A stretch of 64,000 bases of DNA from Mycolicibacterium hassiacum DSM 44199 (GCF_900603025.1 NZ_LR026975.1:1674001-1738000); one strand, 5' to 3'; counted from the first letter of the stretch, positions 28,779 to 39,475 are shown. Numbers and translations are program-made. Notes: generated by a model not told the origin, from the letters alone.

Positions 28779-28819
28779 CGGTCGCCCCGGCCCGGCAGGG
28801 CGCGGAGCCGGGGCGACCG
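28779..28819 (+). terminator. Strong hairpin after mpa
   Basis: CGGTCGCCCCGGC (28779-28791) pairs perfectly with GCCGGGGCGACCG (28807-28819), a 13-bp stem with a 15-nt loop, starting 11 bp after the mpa stop. No U-tract follows, as often in mycobacteria. Because the genes are convergent it could act on both strands. Confidence 0.7.
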
Positions 28820-28821
28820 CG

Positions 28822-29040
28822 TCACTGCGGGCAGGTCACCGCCGGCAGGGCTGAATCCCGGGCTGCGCTAACGCCTTTCGACGTCAGCCGGCGGACTGGA
28901 GCAGCGACAGCCGCGACGCCGGCGCCCGCGGCGTCGAACACGAACACCGCGCGACGGTGGCCTGGCGCAGCATCCTCGCCGTAGCGGCGGCCGTACACGT
29001 CCTGTGTCACCGGCGCGATTCCGCCCGCCAAAGAGCTCAC
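28822..29040 (-). CDS. Small hypothetical protein, translationally coupled
   Basis: A 72-codon frame starting at GTG 29040, which overlaps the stop of the upstream membrane-protein gene (GTGA), and ending at 28822 next to the mpa terminator hairpin. Third codon positions are about 75-80% G/C, like real genes here. The product (SSLAGGIAPVTQDVYGRRYG ... LPAVTCPQ) has an Ala/Val-rich middle but no recognisable domain. It could be a real small protein or a chance frame. Confidence 0.4.
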   Translation of the reverse strand: MSSLAGGIAPVTQDVYGRRYGEDAAPGHRRAVFVFDAAGAGVAAVAAPVRRLTSKGVSAARDSALPAVTCPQ

Positions 29041-30185
29041 CCGTCGCCGGACTGCGTGACATACCGCCGGTATCGGTTGCGGGCCAGCAGGGTCAACCGC
29101 AGATCGTCGACAAGCGGATCGAGGAAGTCGGTGCGGTACTCGCCGTCGCCGACGGCGCGGGCGCTGATGTACATGAACGTCAGCGCCGCGAGGAACATGC
29201 TGACGTGGATCAGCGCCTGCGGCACCGGCAACGTGATCCCGGCGATCGTGCCCTCCCGGGCGTCCGAGTGTGTCCAGGCCGTCAGCACCTCCGGCGACAA
29301 CAGAATCAGGCCCAGCCCGAAGAACAACCCCCCGGTCACCAGCGACACCGCCAGGATCTGGGTGAGCTGCGTGGTGACCAGGACGAACAGCACGTTGAGC
29401 CGCTCGCTGCGGCGCAGCGGCACGGTCTCGGCCGGGCCGGGGTCGGGCATGGTCTCGAAGGGGGTGTCGCGCAACCGGTCCACGTCGGCGTCGGGGCGCC
29501 CGGCGGCGACCATCGGGCGGACCCGGTCGAGCATGCCCGAGACGGCGAACGCGGCGGCGATGGTGCCCAGGAAGGCCAGCGCCAGCCACAGCCGGTCCCG
29601 GCTGATGTTGGCCGCCATCAGCCACACCGGGCCGTTGAAGAAGACCAGGAATGTCAGCAGCAGCACCGGCAGCGCCCGCACCAGCAGATGGCGCACCGCC
29701 GCCAGATGGGTGGCGGCCAGCCGCAGCGCCCAGCCCAACACCGAGCCGATCCCCAGCCCGGTCAGCACCAGGACGGCCACCACCCCCGCCGCGGTGGTGA
29801 GCAGGTCGGCGATCCGGCCGTCCGGCGACGGCGCCGCCAGATCGGTCGCCACCATGACGACGACCGCCGTCGACGCCGCCGCCCGCCGCGTGCGCGGGCC
29901 GAGCGTGCGCGACACCAGCCAGCCGGCCAGCAGCGCCAGCGGCACCGCCGTCACCAGCGTGGCGATGATCAACCACTCGGTCAGGGTGGGGTCGTCGTCG
30001 ATCTCGACCCGCCCGCCGCCGGCGGCCAGGCTGATGACCGTGCCCGCCACGGCGAACACCGCGTACCCGGCCAGCGCCGGCGCGGAGCGGCTCCACAACC
30101 GGCGCCAGCGCGCCCGCCGGGGCAGTACCGCGGGGACGCCGTGGTACAGGAACCAGGACTCGGCGGCCGCGCGGTCGGGTCTCAC
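29037..30185 (-). CDS. Polytopic membrane protein of unknown function
   Basis: 382-residue protein with about eight hydrophobic segments (for example APALAGYAVFAVAGTVISLA, LVFFNGPVWLMAANI, GGLFFGLGLILL) and a cytoplasmic stretch rich in Asp/Pro near residues 225-255. No domain is recognised. GTG start at 30185 overlaps the stop of the amidohydrolase gene (GTGA), so they form an operon. The pair replaces other genes between mpa and dop and has no visible tie to pupylation. Confidence 0.75.
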   Translation of the reverse strand: MRPDRAAAESWFLYHGVPAVLPRRARWRRLWSRSAPALAGYAVFAVAGTVISLAAGGGRVEIDDDPTLTEWLIIATLVTAVPLALLAGWLVSRTLGPRTRRAAASTAVVVMVATDLAAPSPDGRIADLLTTAAGVVAVLVLTGLGIGSVLGWALRLAATHLAAVRHLLVRALPVLLLTFLVFFNGPVWLMAANISRDRLWLALAFLGTIAAAFAVSGMLDRVRPMVAAGRPDADVDRLRDTPFETMPDPGPAETVPLRRSERLNVLFVLVTTQLTQILAVSLVTGGLFFGLGLILLSPEVLTAWTHSDAREGTIAGITLPVPQALIHVSMFLAALTFMYISARAVGDGEYRTDFLDPLVDDLRLTLLARNRYRRYVTQSGDG

Positions 30186-31438
30186 GGCAGCAGCCCACCG
30201 CGGTTCTGAACCGGCTTGCCCTCCTTGAGTACCGCCAGGATGTTCTCCGGCCGGCCCAGCGCGTCGATGTCGTCGAGCGGGTTACCCCGCACCACCACCA
30301 CGTCGGCCAGCTTGCCCGCCTGCAGGGTGCCCAATTCGTCTGCCAGTCCGCACAATTCGGCCGACGTACGGGTGCCGGCCACGATCGCCTCCATCGGGGT
30401 GAGCCCGCCGTAGCGCACCAGCAGGCCCAGTTCGGTGAGGTTGGTGCCGTGGTCTGGGCTGAGTCCCGCGTCGGTGCCGACCGCGATCTTCACGCCGGCG
30501 GCCGCCGACGCGCCCACCGCCTGCTGCGCCTGCTCGTGCCAGCGCCGGCTCTTGTCCCGGGCGGTCGGCGACACCTCCACGTCGTGCAGGGTCTCCAGCA
30601 GGGTGGGGACCAGGTAGGTGCCCTGGGCGACCATCTGTGCGCGCAGTTCGTCGTCGAGTGCGTAGCCGTGCTCGACACTGTGCACGCCCGCGTCGACGGC
30701 GGCCTTGATCCCCGCGTAACCGATCGCGTGGGCGGCCACCGGGCGGCCCCCGTAGGCCTGGCCCTCCTCGACCGCCGCCCGGATCAGCTCGGTGCGCATG
30801 CCCAGCCACTCGGGCTGGTCGTTGGGGGAGGCCACCCCACCGCTGGACGCCACCTTGATCACGTCCGCGCCGGCCGTGATCAAGGTGCGCACCCGGCGGC
30901 GCACCGCGTCGACGCTGTCGACCAGGCGGCCGCCGATGAGCGGGCCGAGGTCGATCCCGGACGGCAGGTGGAAGTCGGCGTGGCCGGCGGTCTGGCTGAG
31001 CATCTCGACCGCGACCAGCAGGCGCGGCCCGGCGATGAGCCCGTCGGCGACCGCCTGGCGCACCCCGGCGTCGACGCCCATCAGGTCGCGGGCGGTGGTG
31101 ACGCCGTTCTCCACCGTGACGCGCAACCGCTCGATGAGCTGAAGCGTCAGGTAGCTCGGCGGCCGCAGGGCCCGGTCCAGCACGCTGCCGCTGCGTCCGG
31201 GCAGGGCGAAATGCACATGGCAGTCGAAGAAACCCGGGCACACGGTGTTGCCGCGCAGGTCGACCCGAGTGGCGTCGGCCGCGTCGGGTGGGAGGTCCGC
31301 GGCCGGTCCGGCCCAGGCGATTCGGGTGTCGTCGATCAGCACGGCGCCGTCCGGGATGCGCGGAGCGCCGGTCCCGTCGATCAGCCCGCAGTTGTGCAGC
31401 AGCGTTTTCGTTCCGCTAGGGGGCGGTGTTTGTGACAT
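30182..31438 (-). CDS. Metal-dependent amidohydrolase (imidazolonepropionase-like)
   Basis: 418-residue amidohydrolase-superfamily enzyme. It has HxH in FFDCHVHF, a carboxylatable Lys in [11 protein letters not shown], metal His in AAHAIG and SVEHG, and the catalytic Asp in [13 protein letters not shown], flanked by the small beta-sandwich at both ends. It resembles the prolidase/imidazolonepropionase-related group acting on cyclic amides or dipeptides; substrate unknown. ATG 31438; divergent from dop across 83 bp. Confidence 0.87.
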   Translation of the reverse strand: MSQTPPPSGTKTLLHNCGLIDGTGAPRIPDGAVLIDDTRIAWAGPAADLPPDAADATRVDLRGNTVCPGFFDCHVHFALPGRSGSVLDRALRPPSYLTLQLIERLRVTVENGVTTARDLMGVDAGVRQAVADGLIAGPRLLVAVEMLSQTAGHADFHLPSGIDLGPLIGGRLVDSVDAVRRRVRTLITAGADVIKVASSGGVASPNDQPEWLGMRTELIRAAVEEGQAYGGRPVAAHAIGYAGIKAAVDAGVHSVEHGYALDDELRAQMVAQGTYLVPTLLETLHDVEVSPTARDKSRRWHEQAQQAVGASAAAGVKIAVGTDAGLSPDHGTNLTELGLLVRYGGLTPMEAIVAGTRTSAELCGLADELGTLQAGKLADVVVVRGNPLDDIDALGRPENILAVLKEGKPVQNRGGLLP

Positions 31439-31521
31439 CCGAACAGTTCAGCAACCGGCGCCCGCGCGATCAAGCATGGCCGAAACCCGGCGAGTCGTGC
31501 GCGTCACCTAGGCTTGGCACT

Positions 31522-33030
31522 ATGCAACGGATCATCGGCACCGAGGTCGAGTACGGCATTTCGTCGCCGTCCGATCCCACCGCCAATCCGATTCTCACCT
31601 CCACGCAGGCGGTGCTGGCCTATGCCGCCGCGTCGGGGATTCAGCGGGCCAAGCGCACCCGCTGGGATTACGAGGTGGAATCGCCGCTGCGCGACGCCCG
31701 GGGCTTCGACCTCAGCCGGTCCGCCGGACCGCCGCCGATCGTCGACGCCGATGAGGTCGGGGCGGCCAACATGATCCTGACCAACGGCGCGCGGCTGTAC
31801 GTCGACCACGCGCACCCGGAGTACTCCGCCCCGGAGACCACCGACCCGCTCGACGCGGTGATCTGGGACAAGGCCGGTGAGCGGGTGATGGAGGCCGCAG
31901 CCCGGCATGTCGCGAGCGTGCCCGGCGCGGTCAAGTTGCAGCTGTACAAGAACAACGTCGACGGCAAGGGCGCCTCCTACGGCGCGCACGAGAACTACCT
32001 GATGAGCCGGCAGACCCCGTTCTCGGCGGTCATCGCCGGGCTGACGCCGTTCCTGGTGTCGCGGCAGGTGATCTGCGGGCAGGGCCGGGTCGGCATCGGG
32101 CCCTCCGGTGACGAGCCCGGCTTCCAGCTGGCCCAGCGCGCCGACTACATCGAGGTCGAGGTCGGGCTGGAGACCACGCTCAAGCGCGGCATCATAAACA
32201 CCCGAGACGAGCCGCACGCCGACGCCGACAAGTACCGGCGGCTGCACGTGATCATCGGCGACGCCAACCTGTCGGAGACCTCCACCTACCTGAAGCTGGG
32301 CACCACCGCGCTGGTGCTCGACCTCATCGAGGAGGGCCCGCAGTTCAACATCGACCTGTCGGACCTGACCCTGGCCCGGCCGGTGCACGCCGTGCACGTC
32401 ATCAGCCGCGACCCCACGCTGCGCGCCACCGTCGCGCTCGCCGACGGCCGCGAGCTGACCGGGCTTGCGCTGCAACGCATCTACCTGGACCGGGCGGCCA
32501 AGCTGGTCGACGCCAAGGACCCCGACCCGCGGGCCACCCACATCCTTCAGACCTGGGCCGAGGTGCTGGATCTGCTCGAGCGCGACCCGATGGAGTGCGC
32601 CGAGATCCTGGACTGGCCGGCCAAGCTGCGCCTGCTGGAGGGTTTCCGGCAGCGCGAGAAGCTGTCCTGGTCGGCGCCGCGGCTGCAGCTGATCGACCTG
32701 CAGTACTCCGACGTGCGTCTGGACAAGGGTCTGTACAACCGGCTGGTGGCGCGCGGGTCGATGAAGCGGCTGGTCACCGAGCAGCAGGTGCTGCACGCGG
32801 TGGACAACCCGCCGCCGGACACCCGCGCCTACTTCCGCGGCGAGTGCCTGCGCCGGTTCGGGGCCGATATCGCCGCGGCCAGTTGGGACTCGGTCATCTT
32901 CGACCTCGGCGGCGACTCGCTGGTGAGAATTCCCACGCTGGAGCCGCTGCGCGGCAGCAAGGCACACGTGGGGGAGTTGCTGGACTCCGTGGACAGCGCC
33001 GCCGAACTGGTCGAACAGCTGACCAACTGA
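31522..33030 (+). CDS. dop: Deamidase/depupylase of Pup (Dop)
   Basis: Dop converts the C-terminal Gln of Pup to Glu and removes Pup from substrates. 502 residues of the carboxylate-amine-ligase (glutamine-synthetase-like) fold with Mg/ATP-binding [13 protein letters not shown], the Dop-specific loop near residues 40-80 ([17 protein letters not shown]), [28 protein letters not shown] and [20 protein letters not shown] 31522. First of the dop-pup-prcB-prcA order; paralogous to pafA downstream. Confidence 0.97.
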   Translation: MQRIIGTEVEYGISSPSDPTANPILTSTQAVLAYAAASGIQRAKRTRWDYEVESPLRDARGFDLSRSAGPPPIVDADEVGAANMILTNGARLYVDHAHPEYSAPETTDPLDAVIWDKAGERVMEAAARHVASVPGAVKLQLYKNNVDGKGASYGAHENYLMSRQTPFSAVIAGLTPFLVSRQVICGQGRVGIGPSGDEPGFQLAQRADYIEVEVGLETTLKRGIINTRDEPHADADKYRRLHVIIGDANLSETSTYLKLGTTALVLDLIEEGPQFNIDLSDLTLARPVHAVHVISRDPTLRATVALADGRELTGLALQRIYLDRAAKLVDAKDPDPRATHILQTWAEVLDLLERDPMECAEILDWPAKLRLLEGFRQREKLSWSAPRLQLIDLQYSDVRLDKGLYNRLVARGSMKRLVTEQQVLHAVDNPPPDTRAYFRGECLRRFGADIAAASWDSVIFDLGGDSLVRIPTLEPLRGSKAHVGELLDSVDSAAELVEQLTN

Positions 33031-33038
33031 GCAAACTG

Positions 33039-33055
33039 TGCCGCACGCGGCGGCA
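33039..33055 (+). terminator. Small hairpin after dop
   Basis: TGCCGC-ACGCG-GCGGCA, 6-bp stem, nine bases after the dop stop and about 90 bp before pup. It could reduce read-through, leaving pup to an internal promoter in 33056-33130, but it has no U-tract. Confidence 0.35.
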
Positions 33056-33146
33056 CGCTATCGGGGGCATTTTGCGCGCCGACCGGTAGTGTGGAATCAA
33101 CGGCGGGCAGCAGTGGGCCCGCCGAAGACATACGCAGGAGGCGACG

Positions 33147-33341
33147 ATGGCGCAGGAGCAGACCAAGCGCGGCGGCGGTGGTGGCGAGGACGACGACCTC
33201 ACCGGCGGCACCAGCGCCGGGCAGGAGCGTCGCGAAAAACTTGCTGAGGAGACCGACGACCTGCTCGACGAGATCGACGACGTTCTCGAGGAGAACGCGG
33301 AGGACTTCGTTCGCGCATACGTCCAGAAAGGTGGCCAGTGA
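33147..33341 (+). CDS. pup: Prokaryotic ubiquitin-like protein Pup
   Basis: 64-residue, largely disordered, highly charged protein ligated to lysines of target proteins. It has a Gly-rich N-terminus ([11 protein letters not shown]), the helix-forming Mpa-binding segment near residues 30-50, and the C-terminus YVQKGGQ: the terminal Gln must be deamidated by Dop before ligation by PafA. A strong AGGAGG RBS precedes ATG 33147. The stop overlaps the prcB GTG start (GTGA). Confidence 0.99.
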   Translation: MAQEQTKRGGGGGEDDDLTGGTSAGQERREKLAEETDDLLDEIDDVLEENAEDFVRAYVQKGGQ

Positions 33342-34243
33342 GCTGGACGCCCCGCGAACAGCCAACCTTTCCGTTACCCCTTCCAGGAGCACCCTCAGTT
33401 CCCGTCAACCTCTCCTCGTTCTCTGAACTGCTGAGCCGGCACGCACCCGAGTTGCTGCCGATCAACCGGTGTGCGCTGCCGGCCGACGCGAGTGGCGACG
33501 TGGTGCCGCACGGCACCACGATCGTCGCGTTGAAGTACCCCGGCGGGGTCCTGATCGCCGGCGACCGGCGGTCGACACAGGGGCACATGATCGCCGGCCG
33601 GGATGTGCAGAAGGTGTACATCACCGACGACTACACCGCGACCGGCATCGCCGGCACGGCGGCCATCGCGGTGGAGTTCGCGCGGTTGTACGCGGTCGAA
33701 CTCGAGCACTACGAGAAGCTCGAGGGGGTGGCGCTGACGTTCGCGGGCAAGGTGAACCGGCTCGCTACGATGGTCCGGGGCAACCTCGGCGCCGCACTGC
33801 AGGGCTTCGTGGCGCTGCCGCTGCTGGTCGGTTACGACCTCGACGACCCCAACCCGGAGGCGGCGGGGCGGATCGTGTCATTCGACGCCGCCGGCGGGTG
33901 GAACTACGAGGAGGAGGGCTACCACTCGGTAGGCTCGGGCTCGATCTTCGCCAAGTCGTCGATGAAGAAGCTGTACTCCCAAGTGCGCGACCAGGATTCG
34001 GCGTTGCGGGTGGCCGTCGAGGCGCTCTACGACGCCGCCGACGACGACTCGGCGACCGGTGGGCCGGACCTCGTGCGCGGGATCTACCCGACCGCGGTGA
34101 CGATCGGGTCCGACGGCGCCGAGGAGGTGCCGGAGGCCCGGATCGCGGAGCTGGCCCGGGAGGTCATCGAAAGCCGTTCCCGCACTGATACTTTCGGTCC
34201 TGACGCAGTTCATCGGTCCACCGACGCTCGGGGAGATCAGTGA
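33338..34243 (+). CDS. prcB: 20S proteasome beta subunit
   Basis: Catalytic subunit of the mycobacterial 20S core. 301 residues from GTG 33338, with a propeptide of about 59 residues cleaved before Thr60 in PHGTTIVAL, which becomes the N-terminal nucleophile. Active-site partners are in GDRRSTQG (Asp) and VQKVY (Lys). It ends shortly after VIESRSRTD and overlaps prcA by 4 bp, giving 1:1 coupling with the alpha subunit. Confidence 0.98.
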   Translation: MSWTPREQPTFPLPLPGAPSVPVNLSSFSELLSRHAPELLPINRCALPADASGDVVPHGTTIVALKYPGGVLIAGDRRSTQGHMIAGRDVQKVYITDDYTATGIAGTAAIAVEFARLYAVELEHYEKLEGVALTFAGKVNRLATMVRGNLGAALQGFVALPLLVGYDLDDPNPEAAGRIVSFDAAGGWNYEEEGYHSVGSGSIFAKSSMKKLYSQVRDQDSALRVAVEALYDAADDDSATGGPDLVRGIYPTAVTIGSDGAEEVPEARIAELAREVIESRSRTDTFGPDAVHRSTDARGDQ

Positions 34244-34986
34244 CCTTTCCTTACTTCATCTCGCCGGAACAGGCGATGCGCGAGCGCTCCGAGCTCGCGC
34301 GCAAGGGCATCGCCCGTGGCCGCAGTGTCGTGGTGCTGGCGTACGCCGACGGGGTGTTGTTCGTCGCCGAGAACCCGTCCCGGTCGCTGCAGAAGGTCAG
34401 CGAGCTCTACGACCGGGTCGGCTTCGCGGCGGTGGGCCGGTTCAACGAGTTCGACGCGCTGCGCCGCGGCGGCATCCAGTACGCCGACACCCGCGGCTAC
34501 GCCTACGCGCGCCGCGATGTCACCGGCCGCCAGCTGGCCAACATCTACGCCCAGACGCTCGGCACCATCTTCACCGAACAGGCCAAGCCCTACGAGGTGG
34601 AGCTGTGCGTCGCCGAGGTCGCCCACTACGGCGAGACCAAACCGCCGGAGCTGTACCGGATCACCTACGACGGGTCGATCGCCGACGAGCCGCACTTCGT
34701 GGTGATGGGCGGCACGACCGAGCCGATCATCGAGAAGCTCAACGAGAGCTACACCGAGAACGCCGGCCTGGCTGATGCCGCGCGGATCGCGATCGAGGCC
34801 CTCAAGGCGGGCGGTAACGGGGAGCCGCGCTCGCTGGGGCCGTCGACGCTGGAGGTGGCGGTCCTGGACGTGAATCGGCCGCGCCGAGCGTTCCGCCGGA
34901 TCACCGGCGCCGCCCTCGAGGCGCTGATTCCCGCCGAGCCGCAGCAGTCCGGCGAGCAACCGGGCGAGCCGCCCGCCGCCCAGTAG
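34240..34986 (+). CDS. prcA: 20S proteasome alpha subunit
   Basis: Non-catalytic ring subunit that forms the gate and docks Mpa. 248 residues from GTG 34240; N-terminal [20 protein letters not shown] is the alpha-type gating helix H0 region, and the core has [23 protein letters not shown]. The C-terminus is a Glu/Pro/Gln-rich tail. It ends 18 bp before the convergent epoxide-hydrolase-like gene. Confidence 0.98.
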   Translation: MTFPYFISPEQAMRERSELARKGIARGRSVVVLAYADGVLFVAENPSRSLQKVSELYDRVGFAAVGRFNEFDALRRGGIQYADTRGYAYARRDVTGRQLANIYAQTLGTIFTEQAKPYEVELCVAEVAHYGETKPPELYRITYDGSIADEPHFVVMGGTTEPIIEKLNESYTENAGLADAARIAIEALKAGGNGEPRSLGPSTLEVAVLDVNRPRRAFRRITGAALEALIPAEPQQSGEQPGEPPAAQ

Positions 34987-35004
34987 CGCCGACCCCCGGC
35001 ACCG

Positions 35005-35880
35005 TCAGCCGCCGGGCCGGGTCCGGTTCAGGATCAGTTCGGCGAACTGTTCCGGGCACTCCAGCGGGGTGAAATGCCCGGCGTCGTAGGCGAAGTGCAC
35101 GGCGACGTCGGTGAAGTAGTGCTCAAGCCGGTCGGCCCACTCGGTGGGAAACAGCGGATCGCAAACCGGCCACAGCACATCCGTCGGCACGTGGATCCTG
35201 GGCCCGCCGCCCGGCGGCAGTTCGGCCAGCGACTGCGCGACCATCCCGGCGCCGGCCCGGTACCAGGCGATCGACGCGGTGAACGCGCCGGGCAGCGCGT
35301 AGTCGAACACCAGCCGCTCCAGTTCGTCGCCGCTGAGCGTGAAGTTCGGGCCCGACCAGTGCGTCCAGAAGTGCCGCAGATAGTTGCGCACCGAATCGGC
35401 GTCGCCGTCGATCAGCTCCGCGGCCAGCGGCAGCTGGTGAAAGGCCTGGTACCAGAACTCGGTCTGCGCCTTGGCGGTCAGCACCCGCTCACCGGCACCC
35501 GGCAGCGGCGGCGACAGCACCAGCGCGGCGACCAGATCGGGCTGCATGCGGGCCACGCTCTGGGCCACCCGGCTGCCGACGTCGTATCCGGCCAGCACCA
35601 CCTGTGACAGCTCCAGTTCCCGGATAAGGCCGATGACGCTGCCGGCCTGGGCGGTGGCGCTGTAGAAGTGCCGGACGTCGACGGCGTGCTTGTCCGAGCC
35701 GCCGAAGCCGCGCAGGTCCGGGACGACTTCGGCGGCGCCACTGAGCAGCGGCACCATCCGCCGGTAGTCCTGCCGGTTCCCCGGCCAGCCGTGCAGCAGC
35801 AGCACTCCAGGTGCGCCGGGGTGCCCGAATCGGTCGTAGGCGAGGCGGAATCCGTCCACCGGGGCGCTGCGCGACGTCAT
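35005..35880 (-). CDS. Epoxide-hydrolase-like alpha/beta hydrolase
   Basis: 291-residue alpha/beta hydrolase. The oxyanion segment is [10 protein letters not shown] (HGxP, typical of epoxide hydrolases), and the nucleophile elbow [10 protein letters not shown] carries Asp instead of Ser, as in epoxide hydrolases and haloalkane dehalogenases. A lid with several Tyr/Trp follows, and the catalytic His is in [13 protein letters not shown] 35880. It sits on the opposite strand between prcA and pafA, where M. tuberculosis has a longer set of PE/PPE and other genes. Confidence 0.87.
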   Translation of the reverse strand: MTSRSAPVDGFRLAYDRFGHPGAPGVLLLHGWPGNRQDYRRMVPLLSGAAEVVPDLRGFGGSDKHAVDVRHFYSATAQAGSVIGLIRELELSQVVLAGYDVGSRVAQSVARMQPDLVAALVLSPPLPGAGERVLTAKAQTEFWYQAFHQLPLAAELIDGDADSVRNYLRHFWTHWSGPNFTLSGDELERLVFDYALPGAFTASIAWYRAGAGMVAQSLAELPPGGGPRIHVPTDVLWPVCDPLFPTEWADRLEHYFTDVAVHFAYDAGHFTPLECPEQFAELILNRTRPGG

Positions 35881-36051
35881 CGGCCCATTCTCGCGCCGGA
35901 GCCGGGCCCGCCGGTGGGGTTCCGGCCGGGGCGGCGCATGGCCGGGCGCGCCGTGTTCTCCGGTCCCCGGGTGGTCGCGGACGGACACATGTTTGCCCAG
36001 TTCGGCGCGGCAGGGCACCGCACCGCGCGACGAACCCGTAAGCTCGATGAC

Positions 36052-37410
36052 GTGCAGCGTCGAATCATGGGCATCGAAACCGAGTTCGGTGTCACCTGCA
36101 CGTTCCACGGTCACCGTCGGCTCAGCCCGGACGAGGTCGCCCGTTACCTGTTCCGCCGTGTGGTGTCGTGGGGCCGCAGTTCCAACGTGTTCCTCCGCAA
36201 CGGCGCGCGGTTGTACCTCGACGTGGGCAGCCACCCCGAGTACGCCACCGCCGAGTGCGACAACCTCGTCCAGCTGGTCACCCACGACCGCGCCGGTGAG
36301 CGGGTGCTCGAGGACCTGCTCATCGACGCCGAGCAACGGCTCGCCGACGAGGGCATCGGCGGTGACATCTATCTGTTCAAGAACAACACCGACTCGGCCG
36401 GCAACTCCTACGGCTGCCACGAGAACTACCTCATCGTGCGGGCCGGGGAGTTCTCCCGGATCTCCGACGTGCTGCTGCCGTTCCTGGTCACCCGTCAACT
36501 GATCTGCGGGGCCGGCAAGGTGTTGCAGACCCCGAAGGCGGCGACGTTCTGCCTGAGCCAGCGCGCCGAGCACATCTGGGAGGGCGTCTCCAGCGCCACC
36601 ACCCGGTCGCGGCCCATCATCAACACCCGCGACGAGCCGCACGCCGACGCCGAGAAGTACCGGCGGCTGCACGTGATCGTCGGCGACTCCAACATGAGCG
36701 AGACCACCACCATGCTCAAGGTGGGCAGCTGCGCGCTGGTGCTGGAGATGATCGAGGCCGGCATCGCCTTCCGGGACTTCTCGCTGGACAACCCGATCCG
36801 CGCGATCCGTGAGGTCAGCCACGACCTGACCGGCCGGCGCCCGGTCCGGCTGGCCGGTGGTCGGCAGGCCAGCGCACTGGACATCCAGCGCGAGTACTAC
36901 GCCCGCGCGGTGGAGTACCTGCGCGACCGCGAACCGGACACCCAGATCCAGCAGGTCGTCGACCTGTGGGGCCGCCAGCTCGACGCGGTGGAGAGCCAGG
37001 ACTTCGCGAAGGTCGACACCGAGATCGACTGGGTGATCAAGCGCAAGCTGTTCCAGCGCTACCAGGATCGCTACAACCTGGAGCTGTCCGACCCCAAGAT
37101 CGGCCAGCTCGACCTGGCCTACCACGACATCAAGCGCGGCCGCGGGGTGTTCGACCTGCTGCAGCGCAAGGGGCTGGCCGCCCGGGTGACCACCGACGAG
37201 GAGATCGAGGCGGCCGTCACCACTCCGCCGCAGACCACCCGGGCGAAACTGCGCGGTGAGTTCATCGCGGCCGCCCAGGAGGCCGGCCGCGACTTCACCG
37301 TCGACTGGGTGCACCTGAAGCTCAACGACCAGGCCCAGCGCACCGTGCTGTGCAAGGACCCGTTCCGGTCGGTCGACGAGCGGGTCAAACGGTTGATCGC
37401 GAGCATGTGA
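36052..37410 (+). CDS. pafA: Pup--protein ligase PafA
   Basis: PafA phosphorylates the C-terminal Glu of Pup with ATP and forms an isopeptide bond to substrate lysines. 452 residues, nearly identical to the M. tuberculosis enzyme: [14 protein letters not shown] (Mg/ATP Glu), [20 protein letters not shown] (catalytic Asp), [37 protein letters not shown] and the C-terminal Pup/oligonucleotide-like domain. GTG 36052 matches the known start. The 171 bp before it separate it from the divergent hydrolase. First gene of pafA-pafB-pafC. Confidence 0.98.
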   Translation: MQRRIMGIETEFGVTCTFHGHRRLSPDEVARYLFRRVVSWGRSSNVFLRNGARLYLDVGSHPEYATAECDNLVQLVTHDRAGERVLEDLLIDAEQRLADEGIGGDIYLFKNNTDSAGNSYGCHENYLIVRAGEFSRISDVLLPFLVTRQLICGAGKVLQTPKAATFCLSQRAEHIWEGVSSATTRSRPIINTRDEPHADAEKYRRLHVIVGDSNMSETTTMLKVGSCALVLEMIEAGIAFRDFSLDNPIRAIREVSHDLTGRRPVRLAGGRQASALDIQREYYARAVEYLRDREPDTQIQQVVDLWGRQLDAVESQDFAKVDTEIDWVIKRKLFQRYQDRYNLELSDPKIGQLDLAYHDIKRGRGVFDLLQRKGLAARVTTDEEIEAAVTTPPQTTRAKLRGEFIAAAQEAGRDFTVDWVHLKLNDQAQRTVLCKDPFRSVDERVKRLIASM

Positions 37411-37473
37411 CACCGGACCCGCGGCGGCGCGGCCGTCCCGGGCTTCCCGGCGGTTCGCAGTAGGGTGGGTGGA

Positions 37474-38484
37474 GTGGGGGTTTCCAAAGTCGAGCGCCTG
37501 ATGAACCTCGTCATCGCGCTGTTGTCGACCCGCGGTTACATCACCGCCGAGCGGATCCGGGAAACCGTCTACGGCTACGGCGACAGCCCCAGTGACGAGG
37601 CGTTCTCGCGGATGTTCGAGCGGGACAAGAACGAGCTCCGCGATCTGGGCATCCCGCTGGAGACCGGCCGGGTGTCCCCGTTCGACCCGACCGAGGGCTA
37701 CCGGATCAACCGGGAGGCCTACCGGCTGCCGCCGGTCGAACTCACCGCCGACGAGGCCGCGGCGGTTGCGGTGGCCACCCGGCTGTGGCAGTCGCCGGAG
37801 ATGCTGACCGCCGCCCAGAGCGCGCTGCTGAAGCTGCGGGCCGCCGGGGTGGACGTCGACGCGCCCGACGACGTGGCGATCACGACGCCGAGCACGCTGG
37901 CCGGGGTGCGGGGTTCCGAGGAGGTGCTGGGCACCCTGCTGTCCGCCATCGACGAGGGCAGGGCGGTGCAGTTCCCGCACCGGTCGTCGCGCAGCGAACC
38001 GTACGTGACCCGCACCGTCGAACCCTGGGGTGTGGTCACCGACAAGGGCCGCTGGTATCTGGTCGGTCACGACCGCGACCGCAACGACGTGCGGACCTTC
38101 CGGCTGTCGCGGATCGGCGGTGAGGTCAGGCCCATCGGTGAGCCCGGTTCGGTGCGCCGCCCGGATGGGGTGAACCTGCGCGAGATCGTGCGCCGGGCGG
38201 TCAGCGAATGGCCCAGCACCGGGCAGCAGGCGCGGGTCTGGGTGGCCGAGGGGAGGGCCACCGCGCTGCGCCGCCGGGGCACGGTGATCGGGCCGCGCAC
38301 GCTGGGCGACCGGCCCGGTGACGAGCTCGAGCTGGAGATCAGCTCGATGGACCAGCTGGCCCGCGAGATCGCCGGCTACGGCGCGGACGCGGTCGCGCTG
38401 GAGCCGCAGACGTTGCGTGACGATGTGCTGGCCCGGCTGCGGGCCCAGGCCGGACAGACCGACCCGAGCGAGGTGCGGGCATGA
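37474..38484 (+). CDS. pafB: WYL-domain regulator PafB
   Basis: 336-residue regulator with an N-terminal winged helix (SKVERLMNLVIALLSTRGYITAERI), a middle domain, and a WYL domain (EPWGVVTDKGRWYLVGHDRDRNDVRTFRLSRI) plus the C-terminal extension. PafB with PafC activates LexA-independent DNA-damage genes in mycobacteria; it is cotranscribed with pafA but is not needed for pupylation. GTG 37474 aligns with the conserved SKVERL start; GTG 37465 is an alternative. It overlaps pafC (ATGA). Confidence 0.95.
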   Translation: MGVSKVERLMNLVIALLSTRGYITAERIRETVYGYGDSPSDEAFSRMFERDKNELRDLGIPLETGRVSPFDPTEGYRINREAYRLPPVELTADEAAAVAVATRLWQSPEMLTAAQSALLKLRAAGVDVDAPDDVAITTPSTLAGVRGSEEVLGTLLSAIDEGRAVQFPHRSSRSEPYVTRTVEPWGVVTDKGRWYLVGHDRDRNDVRTFRLSRIGGEVRPIGEPGSVRRPDGVNLREIVRRAVSEWPSTGQQARVWVAEGRATALRRRGTVIGPRTLGDRPGDELELEISSMDQLAREIAGYGADAVALEPQTLRDDVLARLRAQAGQTDPSEVRA

Positions 38485-39431
38485 CGGCGATCTCGCAGCG
38501 ACTGGTGCGGCTGCTGAACATGGTTCCGTACTTCCAGGCCAACCCGAGGATCACCTTGGCCGAGGCGGCCCGCGATCTCGGGGTCAGCGTCAAACAGCTG
38601 CGCGCCGATCTCGACCAGCTGTGGTGCTGCGGGCTGCCCGGCTACGGCCCGGGGGACCTGATCGACTTCGAATTCTCCGGTGACACCGTCGAAGTCACGT
38701 TCTCGGCGGGCATCGACCACCCGCTGCGGCTGACCTCGCCGGAGGCGACGGGCATCCTGGTGGCGCTGCGGGCGCTGGCCGACGTGCCCGGCATGGTCGA
38801 TCCGGAGGCGGCCCGCAGCGCGATCGCCAAGATCGAATCGGCGGCCGGCGCGGTCGGGCAGGGCGGGCAGACCGCGATCGAGGACCCCGCCCCGGCCGAG
38901 AGCGAGGCCGTCGCGGCGGTCCGGCGTGCGGTGCGCGACGACCGGGCGCTGGCCATCGACTACTACTCGGCCTCCCGGGACGTGCTCACCAGCCGGGTGG
39001 TCGACCCGATCCGGATCGTGCTGGTCGGCGACCACAGCTATCTGGAGGCGTGGTGCCGGTCCGCCGAGGGGGTGCGGTTGTTCCGGTTCGACCGGATCGT
39101 CGACGCGCGGGTGCTCGACGAGCCCGCCGCCCCGCCGGTGATGCAGGACCAGCCGGACACCTCGCTGTTCGACGCCGACCCCGCGCTGCCGTCCGCGACG
39201 CTGCGGATCGACCCGTCGGCGGCCTGGCTGCTGGACTACTATCCGCTGCGCGATGTGCGGGAGCTGCCGGACGGCGGCTGGGAAGCCCGGATGACCTACG
39301 CCTCGGACGACTGGATGACCCGCTTCGTGCTGGGCTTCGGCGCGGCCGTGCGGGTGCTCGAACCGGAGCCGCTGGCCCGCCGGGTGCGCGATGCGGCCAC
39401 TGCCGCGCTGCAGGCGTACGAGGCGGGCTGA
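38481..39431 (+). CDS. pafC: WYL-domain regulator PafC
   Basis: 316-residue partner of PafB with the same plan: winged HTH (QRLVRLLNMVPYFQANPRITLAEAARDLGVSVKQL), middle segment, WYL domain (VDPIRIVLVGDHSYLEAWCRSAEGVRLFRFDRI) and C-terminal extension (DDWMTRFVLGFGAAVRVLEP). The two probably act as a heterodimer on PafBC-dependent promoters after DNA damage. ATG 38481 overlaps the pafB stop. Confidence 0.95.
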   Translation: MTAISQRLVRLLNMVPYFQANPRITLAEAARDLGVSVKQLRADLDQLWCCGLPGYGPGDLIDFEFSGDTVEVTFSAGIDHPLRLTSPEATGILVALRALADVPGMVDPEAARSAIAKIESAAGAVGQGGQTAIEDPAPAESEAVAAVRRAVRDDRALAIDYYSASRDVLTSRVVDPIRIVLVGDHSYLEAWCRSAEGVRLFRFDRIVDARVLDEPAAPPVMQDQPDTSLFDADPALPSATLRIDPSAAWLLDYYPLRDVRELPDGGWEARMTYASDDWMTRFVLGFGAAVRVLEPEPLARRVRDAATAALQAYEAG

Positions 39432-39475
39432 GCCGCAGGCCGCTAGTCTGGCCGGGTGAGTTCGGGAGTGTGACC

